A DNA stretch of 64,000 nucleotides from Marinospirillum minutulum DSM 6287. GTDB lineage: Bacteria > Pseudomonadota > Gammaproteobacteria > Pseudomonadales > Halomonadaceae. The number at the start of each line of letters is the position of its first letter. The first letter of the stretch is position 1. The notes beneath the pieces are model-generated. The model was not told where the DNA came from and did not search any database. It saw only the letters and a program-made list of their open reading frames with translations. This document shows positions 53,523 through 63,600 of this stretch, in pieces. Position numbers and translations under genes: made by a program. Location: positions 292,675 to 356,674 of the forward strand of contig NZ_AULO01000010.1 in assembly GCF_000422325.1 (NCBI RefSeq). The letters are read 5' to 3'.

Positions 53523-55124
53523 ATGAAAACATTTACTCCCTCCCTCTTGCTACGCTTGCTTGCCCTATTACTACTAACATTGTTTTTGGTAGGAAACCTG
53601 CAAGCGGCTGATAAACCTTCACAAACCACGGCTGACCACAGTAAGTTTAAAGTGCTGCAGGGCGAATTTAAAACCGCGCCTGAAGTGACTGAAGCTTGTT
53701 TAAGTTGCCATACTGAAGCTGCCAGTCAGGTTAAAAAAACCACCCACTGGACTTGGCTTTATGACCATGAAGAAACCGGTCAGCAGCTAGGTAAAAGCAA
53801 GGTGATGAACAGCTTTTGCGGCATGGTCGTCACTAACGAACCACGCTGTACTTCTTGCCATATAGGTTATGGCTGGAAAGACATGAACCAACCCCCACCC
53901 GAAGCCGACAGCGCTGTGGACTGTTTAGTTTGCCACGACACCACTGGCGGTTATAAGAAGTTCCCAGTTTTGTCGGGCTTGCCTACAGAAATTCCCCGTG
54001 AATGGCCTAAGGGCAGCGGCAAAATGGTTTTACCGCCCGATTTAACCGAAATTGCTCAGCATGTGGGTGCTAGTAACCGTGCTACCTGTGGTAGTTGCCA
54101 CTTTTATGGCGGCGGTGGCGATGGTGTTAAACACGGTGATTTAGACTCTTCTTTGCATAACCCCAAAGCCAGTTTAGATGTGCACATGGCAGCCGATGGC
54201 CTGAACTTTAGCTGTTCTGAATGCCACAGCACTTGGGGGCATGATGTTGCTGGTAGCCGTTACCAAGTGAATGCCAAAGATACCCAAGGCGTGGTTAACC
54301 CAGGGCATGGCAAAGTTAAAGCCGCTAGTTGTGAATCTTGCCACAATAATGATCCCCACCCGCAAGCCAAGCTTAACCAGCACTCAGAAAAAATTGCCTG
54401 CCAAAGCTGCCATATTCCTGAATATGCCCGTGGCGGTGTTGCCACTAAAATGTGGTGGGATTGGTCAACGGCTGGTCGTTTAACTGAAGAAGGCAAGCAG
54501 ATTAACCAAAAAGATGAACAAGGCCGCTTGGTTTATAGCAGCCAAAAAGGTGACTTTGGTTACGGTGAAAACGTGGTTCCTACCTATGCTTGGTTTAATG
54601 GCACGGTGGAATACACCCAAATTGAAGACGAGTTTGATGTGAGTAAACCGCCCTTAGGCGTTAACCGCATTCAAGGCAGTGCGGGTGATCCTGATTCACG
54701 CATTTGGCCTTTTAAAGTGATGCGTGGCAAACAGCCTTACGACACTAAACACAATACACTTTTAGCTACTCACGTATTTGGTGCTGACGACACTTCTTTC
54801 TGGAAAAACTTTGACTGGCACAAGGCGTTGCAAGAGGCCAGCGACAAAACAGGCTTTGCTTTTAGTGGAGAATACGACTTTATAGAAACCACCATGCACT
54901 GGCCAATTACCCACATGGTGCCTTCTGCCGATCAAGCCTTAGAGTGTGCCGCTTGCCACAGTGCCGACAGCCGCCTAGCCGGTTTGCCGGGTATTTATAT
55001 GCCAGGCCATGACAGCAATGTTTGGCTAGACCGCTTAGGTTGGTTAGCCGTTTTTCTTACCCTAGCTGGCGTAGTGGTGCATAGAGTTGCATTAAGTATT
55101 TCTAAAAGAATAAACCAAGCGTGA
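53523..55124 (+). CDS. Octaheme c-type cytochrome (OTR / tetrathionate reductase family)
   Basis: Periplasmic multiheme cytochrome of 533 residues with a signal peptide (about 1-29). Eight CxxCH motifs begin at residues 59, 109, 134, 189, 231, 270, 293 and 475. A C-terminal transmembrane helix lies at about 502-526. It resembles Shewanella-type octaheme tetrathionate reductase. The cytochrome b encoded 19 bp downstream would supply quinol electrons. Natural substrate (tetrathionate, nitrite, hydroxylamine or other) cannot be inferred from the sequence alone. Confidence 0.85.
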   Translation: MKTFTPSLLLRLLALLLLTLFLVGNLQAADKPSQTTADHSKFKVLQGEFKTAPEVTEACLSCHTEAASQVKKTTHWTWLYDHEETGQQLGKSKVMNSFCGMVVTNEPRCTSCHIGYGWKDMNQPPPEADSAVDCLVCHDTTGGYKKFPVLSGLPTEIPREWPKGSGKMVLPPDLTEIAQHVGASNRATCGSCHFYGGGGDGVKHGDLDSSLHNPKASLDVHMAADGLNFSCSECHSTWGHDVAGSRYQVNAKDTQGVVNPGHGKVKAASCESCHNNDPHPQAKLNQHSEKIACQSCHIPEYARGGVATKMWWDWSTAGRLTEEGKQINQKDEQGRLVYSSQKGDFGYGENVVPTYAWFNGTVEYTQIEDEFDVSKPPLGVNRIQGSAGDPDSRIWPFKVMRGKQPYDTKHNTLLATHVFGADDTSFWKNFDWHKALQEASDKTGFAFSGEYDFIETTMHWPITHMVPSADQALECAACHSADSRLAGLPGIYMPGHDSNVWLDRLGWLAVFLTLAGVVVHRVALSISKRINQA

Positions 55125-55143
55125 AGTCGCAAAGGAACCTTAT

Positions 55144-55779
55144 ATGAATCAGGAAAGTACGAGCCAGGAAATGATTTTTAAACGTTTTGAGCGGTTTTGG
55201 CATTGGTCGCAAGCCCTGCTTATTTTTACGCTAATCGGTACAGGCTTTGAAATTCACGGCAGTTATTCACTGCTAAGTTTTGCCACTGCGGTTGAAGTTC
55301 ACACCTTTGCTGCTTGGGCGTTAATTGTTTTGTGGGTATTTGCTATTTTTTGGCACTTAACCACGGGTGAGTGGAAGCATTACTTGCCAACCAGCAAAGG
55401 CTTGTTTGCCGTTGCTTATTACTATGCGGTTGGTGCGTTTAAGGGCGAAGACCACCCTTATAAAAAAACCACCAATGCCAAGCACAACCCTTTGCAGCGT
55501 TTAGCTTATTTGGGTTTTAAATTACTTATCTCACCGGTTATCTGGGTTTCAGGTATGCTGTATTTGTTTTACAGCGATTGGCCAGCCGCTTTGGCTGATG
55601 TTTTGTCGCTGCAAAGCGTTGCTTATGTTCACACCGCCGCCGCTTTTGCGATGATGGTGTTTATTATTGGGCATGTGTATATGACAACCTTAGGTAAAAC
55701 AGTATTTAGTCATATTAAGCCCATGATTACCGGCTATGAAGAGCCAGAAAAACAGGAAAGCCAAGCCAAGGATAGCTAG
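55144..55779 (+). CDS. Membrane cytochrome b (thiosulfate/formate-dehydrogenase gamma type)
   Basis: Four predicted transmembrane helices in 211 residues. Histidines in FERFWHWSQALLIF, VEVHTFAAWALIV and HTAAAFAMMVFIIGHVYMTT provide likely heme b ligands. It starts 19 bp after the octaheme cytochrome gene and probably passes electrons from the quinone pool to it. Confidence 0.85.
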   Translation: MNQESTSQEMIFKRFERFWHWSQALLIFTLIGTGFEIHGSYSLLSFATAVEVHTFAAWALIVLWVFAIFWHLTTGEWKHYLPTSKGLFAVAYYYAVGAFKGEDHPYKKTTNAKHNPLQRLAYLGFKLLISPVIWVSGMLYLFYSDWPAALADVLSLQSVAYVHTAAAFAMMVFIIGHVYMTTLGKTVFSHIKPMITGYEEPEKQESQAKDS

Positions 55780-55854
55780 ACTTTAACGCCTACTGTTGGG
55801 AAAAGTTCTTAAAAAACGGTATCTTACCTAGTAGAACTACTAATTGGAGGCGTT

Positions 55855-56511
55855 ATGAAAGGCTATCAAGTCCGTAACTTAGATATAAAAGTTGGTACTT
55901 TTAAAGGTCAGATTCAGGCGTTAAGTGATCATCAGCAGTATTTTGATCCAACAGGCAGTGCTGCAAAAGCAGGTATTTGTTCTGCGAGTTGGAGTATGTT
56001 TGGGCAGCTTTGGCCGGCTAGTCAGGTCTTAGCTAAAGCGGTTAAAAAAATTGAAATAGATGGACGCAGAGTGCTAGAACTAGGCTGTGGTTTGGGTTTA
56101 CCTAGCCTAGTGTTGCAATACCGTGGTGCAAACATTACCGCCAGTGACCACCACCCCTTAAGTGAAACCTTTCTGAACCACAATACCAACCTAAATAATT
56201 TGCCACTTATTCCTTATATGGATTTACCTTGGGGCGTAGTTGGGCCAGAGATAGAGCGTTTTGATTTGATAGTGGGTAGTGATCTTTTATATGAGCCTAA
56301 TCATGCCGAGTTGCTAGCGGGTTTAATTGGGCGAGTTGCTAAACCTAGCTCTAAAGTAATTATTAGCTGTCCAGGTCGTGGTTACAGAAATAGCTTTAGC
56401 CGTTCCATGGCAAAACTAGGCTATACACTTACAGAAAAGCGCCTACCCTTTTCTTTAGGCGAGAAGCCACCCTTTAAAGGCCGCTTACTAACTTATAGGC
56501 GCGAAGGTTAG
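55855..56511 (+). CDS. SAM-dependent methyltransferase (lysine methyltransferase-like)
   Basis: Class I methyltransferase fold of 218 residues: VLELGCGLGLPSLVLQ is the SAM motif, followed by ITASDHHPL. FDLIVGSDLLYEPNH resembles the METTL21/ETFBKMT-like protein-lysine methyltransferases, so a protein substrate is possible. An SD GGAGG precedes the ATG. It ends 1 bp from the OmpA gene on the other strand. Confidence 0.75.
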   Translation: MKGYQVRNLDIKVGTFKGQIQALSDHQQYFDPTGSAAKAGICSASWSMFGQLWPASQVLAKAVKKIEIDGRRVLELGCGLGLPSLVLQYRGANITASDHHPLSETFLNHNTNLNNLPLIPYMDLPWGVVGPEIERFDLIVGSDLLYEPNHAELLAGLIGRVAKPSSKVIISCPGRGYRNSFSRSMAKLGYTLTEKRLPFSLGEKPPFKGRLLTYRREG

Positions 56512-57567
56512 TTAACGTTTAAGGGGTTGAGTAGCTAGTGCATAAATAATGGCTTCAATACGGCGGTTCATTTTATGTGCCTGCTCATTATCTTTAGTAT
56601 CAAGTAATCGAGATTCGCCATAACCCTTACCCGTTACAAGTTTAGGGTCAAGGTTGTACTCTTTTACTAGCACTTCCACTACTGCCTTAGCTCTAGCTGT
56701 AGAAAGCTTCAAGTTGTATTCTTCTGAGCCTGGTGCGGAGGTATGCCCACCAATTTCAACGGCTGTTTCAGGATGCTGCGCCATAAAATCGGCTACTTTT
56801 TTAATTTCAGGGTAGTAAGCAGGGTCAATATAGCTAGAGTCATTAGGGAAAAGAACATTAACCCTTATAGCAATAAGAAACTGTTCAACAATAGAACAAC
56901 CATCTTCATTTACTAGGTGTGTAATGGGCGTATTAGGGCAAAGGTCTAAGCGGTCAACAACACCGTCTTTATCTGAATCAATAATCGGTGCAGGAATAAT
57001 AACGGTTTGTACGGGCTTGTGAGGATGAATAAAGTCAACTTCACTGGTGTAAAGCCGGTAACGCACGCCTCCTTTAATGCCATAATCCGTGAAGCTTTCT
57101 TTCATGCCTTGGTAAACAACACCTTCTGCAAATAAAGACCAGCGTGAAACTAAAGGAAGACTTGCCCCAAGACCCAAATTAACAGCGGAATGACCTTCTC
57201 CAGGGGTAAGGCTTTTAAAGCCAGCAAAGGTGTAGAGGTGGTTTTTTTCAGTAAAACGGTACATTAAATCTAAGCCAAGGCGGCGTTCATTATCGCCTTT
57301 GGCAAGGTTTGAAGCACGATTATAGTCCTGCTCTGCCCATTCTAGTCTTGCTCCCCACGAAGGGGTAAAAAGTACACTTAGTTCTAATCCTGGCCCTTTG
57401 CCCTTATCTAAATAGTCATAAGCCGCTCTGCTTCTTTTCATTTCATCTGTAGTAACCGACTCATAAAAGCCACCAATATAAACACCTTCCTGTGCTGGTA
57501 AAAAAACTGGGTAGCCACAAACAAGGCTTAGTAGCAGAAGTCTGCTGATACGCATTCTGAACCTCAA
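56512..57567 (-). CDS. OmpA-family outer membrane protein
   Basis: A signal peptide (about 1-25, ending LPAQE) precedes an N-terminal beta-barrel-like domain (about 27-185), a calcium-binding TSP3-type linker (DSDKDGVVDRLDLCPNTP) and a C-terminal OmpA peptidoglycan-binding domain (about 235-345). The OmpA motif includes VEIGGHTSAPGSEEYNLKLS and RRIEAIIYA. It lies 87 bp after the adhesin gene, but a terminator is between them. Confidence 0.9.
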   Translation of the reverse strand: MRFRMRISRLLLLSLVCGYPVFLPAQEGVYIGGFYESVTTDEMKRSRAAYDYLDKGKGPGLELSVLFTPSWGARLEWAEQDYNRASNLAKGDNERRLGLDLMYRFTEKNHLYTFAGFKSLTPGEGHSAVNLGLGASLPLVSRWSLFAEGVVYQGMKESFTDYGIKGGVRYRLYTSEVDFIHPHKPVQTVIIPAPIIDSDKDGVVDRLDLCPNTPITHLVNEDGCSIVEQFLIAIRVNVLFPNDSSYIDPAYYPEIKKVADFMAQHPETAVEIGGHTSAPGSEEYNLKLSTARAKAVVEVLVKEYNLDPKLVTGKGYGESRLLDTKDNEQAHKMNRRIEAIIYALATQPLKR

Positions 57568-57572
57568 AATTT

Positions 57573-57616
57573 AAAAAAGTAAAAAACGGCATAAAGCAGC
57601 TCTGCTCTATACCGTT
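57573..57616 (-). terminator. Strong Rho-independent terminator of the adhesin gene
   Basis: On the minus strand, AACGGTATAGAGCAG and CTGCTTTATGCCGTT (57616-57585) pair along 14-15 bp with two wobbles and a small loop. TTTTTTACTTTTTT follows. It lies 40-80 nt after the adhesin stop and just before the OmpA gene, so the two are mainly transcribed separately. Confidence 0.85.
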
Positions 57617-57654
57617 GTCCTAGTTTAGGTTAATCGTTTGTAAATCAGCAATAA

Positions 57655-60600
57655 TTACCAGCCACAGGGTTGGTCATCATAAGTTGAAGGCTCTAGTTCA
57701 TCATTATTTGAATGATCAGTTGCATCAAATAATGAATCGCTATTGCCTTGATCTTCTTCGGTTTGTGAAAGCCAGTTTTGATCTGCTGGCGCTTCTTCAA
57801 CACCCTTTTCTAAAGCATCCAATAGGGCTTGTTCATTGCCGTTACCAAATATAAACAAGTCATTCATAGCAGCAAAGTCAGCTGGCTCTTGATTCGGGTC
57901 ACCAAATTCGTTTGCTTCATTAGTGTTTAAAGAATCACTAACATGCGCCTCAAATTCACTTTGATTAGAATACTGCTCTAACATTCTTTGTACATGATCC
58001 ATCGCTTGCTGTTCGGTTATGGCTGTTTTGCCAGCTAGTTCAACAGCATCGCGAACCTCTTCTTCTGTCGCTGTACGCAGGTCTAGTACAACACCCTCAT
58101 AAGCAGCATGAATTTCTGGTGTGATAGTAATACCATTGTCTGCATTATCATCCTTATCTAAGGACTGTATAAAAACAGCCATGTTTTCAACGTATTCATC
58201 ATTCAAGTCTGCACGAGATACATTGGCCATATCTTGAAGGAATACTGCATTCTGTACTAAGTCTTCAGGGCTTGCTTCACCTAGCACTAGGTCACCAACT
58301 TTAAAGGTAACGGAGTCACCTTCCCTATATTGGAAACTGCCTTGGCTATCAGTAAAACCAAAGTGTCCAGAAGTGGTGGTATAGGCTATGCCTTCAATAA
58401 CACCATCAATAAGGGTGTTGGTTTGTAGTGCGCTAAGGTCGTCACTGGTATCTGTTGTACCCATATCTTCAGTAGAAATTGCACTAGCTTCTAGGTGCAA
58501 GCCACCAGGGCCATCAGGTATCAGCTGATTAGGTGTGGTTAACTTTAATCCAACTAATTGATCTGTGGTTAGCACTATAGATCCATCAGTAATGAGTAAA
58601 GTGTCACCTGCAGCATTAGCTAATAAGCTGTTTGTAGGGATGCCATCAAGTCTTAAAGTTAAGGTTTCACTAGCATCCGTTAGCGCAGCATCAAGGGTAA
58701 GGTCATAAGAGAAGCTACCGTCACCATTATCAGTTTCATTAGACAAGTAAGAAGCTGATAAATCAGGCTGATCAGCTAGAGGCGTTACTTCTAAATTAAA
58801 GGTTTGGGTAACAGGAGTATTTAGAACAGCCGTACCATCAACAGTTTTAATGCTGGCTTCCATTGCCATAGTGCCGCTGTAGTTTTCTGGTGGATGAATT
58901 GCTATGGCTTCAACTTGGGCTGCTGTTAAACCATCAAAGGTAATGCTATTACCATCTACCACTCCTGTAACTAGCGTGCCATCAACCAAGAAGGAAGAGC
59001 CTTCCTCATAGCCGCTAAGGGTAAGGTTTAAGAGTTCAGAGCTGTCTTCAAGGGTTAGTTTTAAGCCTAGATTGATACTGCTATCTTCTTCACCGCTACC
59101 ACCAGCGGTATCAATAGTGAACTGGTCTGCTAGGGGGTTGACTGTTACTTCAACGGTTTTTTCAACTGGTGTAGCTAAAGTATCAATGACATTGCCCGTA
59201 GCATCTAACTCAACTGTTTGCACTTTAACGGTTAGGTCGAACTTGCCCTTGTAGTTTTCTGGTGGTACTAGCTTAATGGTTTGAGCTTCAGCAGCAGTTA
59301 AGTAGCTGGTATCGGTTAGCGTTTGTTGAGCACCCGCTTCATCAGTATAAGTTGCAGTAAAGTTTTCATCTGCAAACTCATCACTAAAAGTAATTTTTAG
59401 TTTCTCACTGCCGTCTAAATCCACCATGATAACGTCTAGATTTAAAGGCATACCAGCGTTGTCTTCATCACCAATTACAAGGTTGGTTTCGGCACTGCCT
59501 GCATCAACTTGTGTAATGCCGCTTGCAACAGGGGTGATAGATAAAGTGACGGTATCTGAACCTACCTCTATTTCTTTGGTTACTTTATCAAAGCTATAGG
59601 CAGTAATAGCTAGCTTAAATTCGCCGCCATAAGTTCCGGTGGTGTCATGCAGTGTTAGGCCACCAGCGGTAGGTACTTCAGAGCCTTTTAATACCACACT
59701 AACTGTGCCATCACTGTTAGCACTGTAGTTACCTATTTTATTGCCATTGGCATCTTGAATAAAAAGCGCATCAGGAATACCACTAATTCTAACCGATGCC
59801 ATTTCACTGCCATCACTGTCGTGTTGTATAACGGATAAATTTAAGGGGTAGTCTTCAGCTTCATTAATCGTGTTAGTAGAAGGGGTGACTGCTACATCAA
59901 TTTGATCGACCTGAGACTCTATCGTGATTTTAAAGCTAGTTGTGATGGTTTCAGAAACATTAGCACCACCGTTGGCATCAACGTCTATCCAAGTATAAGT
60001 AATACCAAACTCATACTCACCGTGCGTATAGGCATTAGGTACAAAAGCAACGCTACCTAGGTTAGCTGGTGAAACAGTGTAAGAGCCATCAGCATTAGCT
60101 GTAACACCTGGTCCAGTTAAGCTGCCGCCATCTTTTGGTGTGAGGGTAATATCGCCTTGTAGCTTTTCAGAGCCGTCAGTATCGTCTGAGGTAATTTGAA
60201 TATTCAGCGCAATACTTTCTTCTGCACTACCCTCAGCAACAGCATTGGTTTCAGTTCCACCCTCTGCACTCACCTTGCTCTCATCTAGCACAGGGTTAAT
60301 ATCTAAAGTGATGTCTTTAGTTACAGATGCTTGTTTACCATTAGTACCGGTGGCTATAACTTCAATTGTAAAACCAGCATCGCCATTAAACTCATCGGTA
60401 GGGTCAAAGTTAATTTGACCTGTACCAACAAAGCTACCATCAGGTAGTTGGTACATGCCGGTAACGTCAACAGCACCATTTGAAACATTGCTAATGACAT
60501 AAGATAAGGTTGCGCCTTCTGATACGGTTGTGCCTTCAAGTACATTAGTCAGAAGGGTGTCTTCAAGCCCTACATTTTTATTATGCAGGTCTATAACGGG

Positions 60601-63600
60601 TAAGCTGTTATCACCACCACCGCCTCCAGTAACAGGGGTGTATTCAATAGTAAAGTCACGAGGATCACCAAAAAGAGTACCAGCAGGGTTTTCTGAACTA
60701 GCATCATTTTCTTTACTGACGGGTGTAATTTGAAGGTCTAAGGTTCCGTCACCGGTAAAGTCTAGTATTTTTATATTGGCTGAATTTAAAGCTTCTTCAG
60801 AAACAACCCATATACCCTTACCAACATTAATTGCGCCTTCAATCATCCAGCTGGTGTTGTCTGCTCCACTTTGATTCTGAACTATATAATACTCAGATTC
60901 AGAGGTGTCTGAAGCCGCACCGCCTGCTCCAGGTGTTTCATCGTGGTAGGTATCTTCGATATTTTTATTGTTAGTCACGATAGAGCTTAAAGGTGTAGGT
61001 GTGTTGTCAGTAGTTTTGTCTACATTTGAATCAACAACGGTAAACCCTTCACTAGTCCAACCATCTGCTACACCAGTTACTTCAACAGTGTGACCTGTTA
61101 CTACTTCATCAATATGCACATAGGGCAGGCCGTTAGCATCCAGAGCGCCATCATCAATGGAGTCTTTTAAATAGCGATGGAATTCAATATTAGAAATATC
61201 ATCATTTGAATGCATCGGCGGAAGAATTTCGACGGAGTCTAGGTCATTTTGATTCAGATAAACTGTGCCTGTAGAGTAATCAATGGCTAAATTATCACCC
61301 TTAACCTGTAAATGCTCGCCTGTTTCACCAAGGTTAGGTAGCGTAATTTTTAGATCGTAGCTAGTGCCATTAAAATCATACTGACCTTCTACTAGCGTAT
61401 CACCATCTTTTGAGCCAATAATTAGGTCTTCACCAATTTTAATCCAGCTATCTTCACTGCCAGATGATTTGCTAGCCTTGTAGTTTTCAACCTTAGGCAT
61501 AACAACAAGATTCATCGTGTAGTCTGCTACTAGGGTGTCTGTTTCTTGACCTGCATCGCTATCTGTATCTAAAACAGTGACACGAATACCAAAAGATAAC
61601 TTCCCGCTCATATCTGCTTCAGGTGTTTTTAACTGAATGGCGTAGTCACCAGCGTTGATTTTTTGTAGCGTGTCGTTATCAATTCGCCAATCAGTTGCGC
61701 CTGATGCATTTACATTAGCAAGAACTAGTTGATCAAAAAGCTCGTTACCATTTTGGTCAACAACCCTTAAACCGAAGTCTTTAGGTAGGTTTTTAATCAG
61801 TGCATAAACATCTTCAGATTGATGCTGGGTTTCACCCGATGCTATTTGAAAACCTGAAATGTCTTGCCAGTCGCTGCTTTCTGTTAACTCTAAGGGTGTG
61901 TCTACCCCACTAACTATTGGGTTATCTGCCACACCCGTTAGCTGTACTTCAAAGGTGTCGGTAACAACCTTGGTTTGACTACCGCCTACGCTACTATCCC
62001 AACTAGGCTCGGTTGCCGTTTGGTGTAGAGTTAAAGTGAAGTCTTCATTGCTATCCTGTGGTGGTACAAGTTTGAGGTTTTCAACAAAGCTATTAAAAGC
62101 ACCTTTAGAGGTTAATACTAAGTCACCTGCTTGAGCCGTGTAGTTGCCGTTAGGGTCTAAAACAATTTTTATGCTAGTTTCACCCGATGCATTCAGTAAA
62201 TTGCCGCTTTTATCAAAAATAAACGCATCGGCTGGAATACCTTGAATTTCAAGCTCTATCACTTCGGTATTGGTGTAATTGCTTTGGCTAAAGTTAATTT
62301 TTAAATCAATGGCTTCAGATATATCGTAAGTACCATCAGCGTTTTGGATTAACTCACCCGTATCTTTATTTCGACCACTATCTTCTGGGGCGATAACGCT
62401 GGTTGCAGAAATCAAGCTTTCAGAAAGGTCAGCGCTACCTGCAACCTGAATAGTTAAGGTATCTGCCTCACCCCAAGTTTGATCTACTTTGCCCTTGTCA
62501 CTCCAAGTCTTGTCAGAACCTTTGCCATCCTCATCCCTATCAATAACGGCGGTTTTTATCTTAAGACTAAGCTCGCCATTAAAGTTATCAGGCGTTTTAA
62601 TTTGTAGGGTGTCTAGCTTATCCGCAGGAATATCTACGTGTGTGTTTGATGAGCTGAAACGGAATGTTTGTGTGTTTCCATCCGCATCTTCGTAGCGTAA
62701 TCTTGTGCCACTAGGTAGGTTGGTATCTTGGTCTGTAAAAAACCTAACAAGTGTATTACTTTCACTGCCATCTGCATCACCCGTTGATGCGGTAAGCTCG
62801 TTAAAGACATTAGTGCCATCGGTCCAGCCAGCATCTAATGCTGTCCAACCAGCATCTTCTAACAAGGTATTTTGATAGGTGACTGTTTCAGACCCTAGCT
62901 TTCCTAGTGTCCAAGGTTGATCAGCTTCTGGGCTAATAACGATAGACTGAACAAAAGTATCGATAGAGCCGTCAGTCAAGGTAACTTCATAGCTTAATTC
63001 GATATCTTTGCTGCTATCAACGGCGGGTGTAAGCGTTAACTCTTGTGTGGCTTGCCAGCTATTAAGGGTGTAAGAACCATTTGTCACGGTGATAGGGTTG
63101 CCGTCACCATCTTTTAAAATAGCATTATTAGGAATGCCAGAGATTTTTATGGAAGCAAACTCATCGCCTGTGTAAATTTGATCTAGGTTTTCTAAGACTT
63201 CAATGTTCCAATTACCATCTTCTTGGGTATTTTTGTTGTCTTCCACCACTGCAAAATCTAGGTCACGAATAGTAGTTGTAACCGTGGCATCGTCGTAGGT
63301 TACGGTTTCATAAGCACCACTGCCATCACTGGTATTAGCAGCATCTTCACTATAAGAACCTTTAACTAGGGATACAGTAAAAGTTTCACCGTTATCGGCT
63401 AGCGCATCGTTTATAGCGGTAGCACTGAAGGCCGCACCTAAAGTAACCGTGGTGCTACTAACAGTATAATCAGCATTGCTGGTGGTGCCGTTATTTTTAA
63501 AGTTAACCTCAACATTACCGGCAGGTTGGTCTGCCAGTAGAGCACCGAATTCATCCACTGCTTTGACTACATAATAAGCACTGGTCTCAGCATCTTCATG

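Noticed and set aside
55780..55854. AGTTCT/AGAACT inverted repeat before the methyltransferase gene
   Set aside because: Only six base pairs with a long spacer and no T run or known operator match; likely chance.
59072..62834. Short ORFs on both strands within the adhesin gene
   Set aside because: They are alternative frames of the repetitive coding sequence and lack independent start signals.
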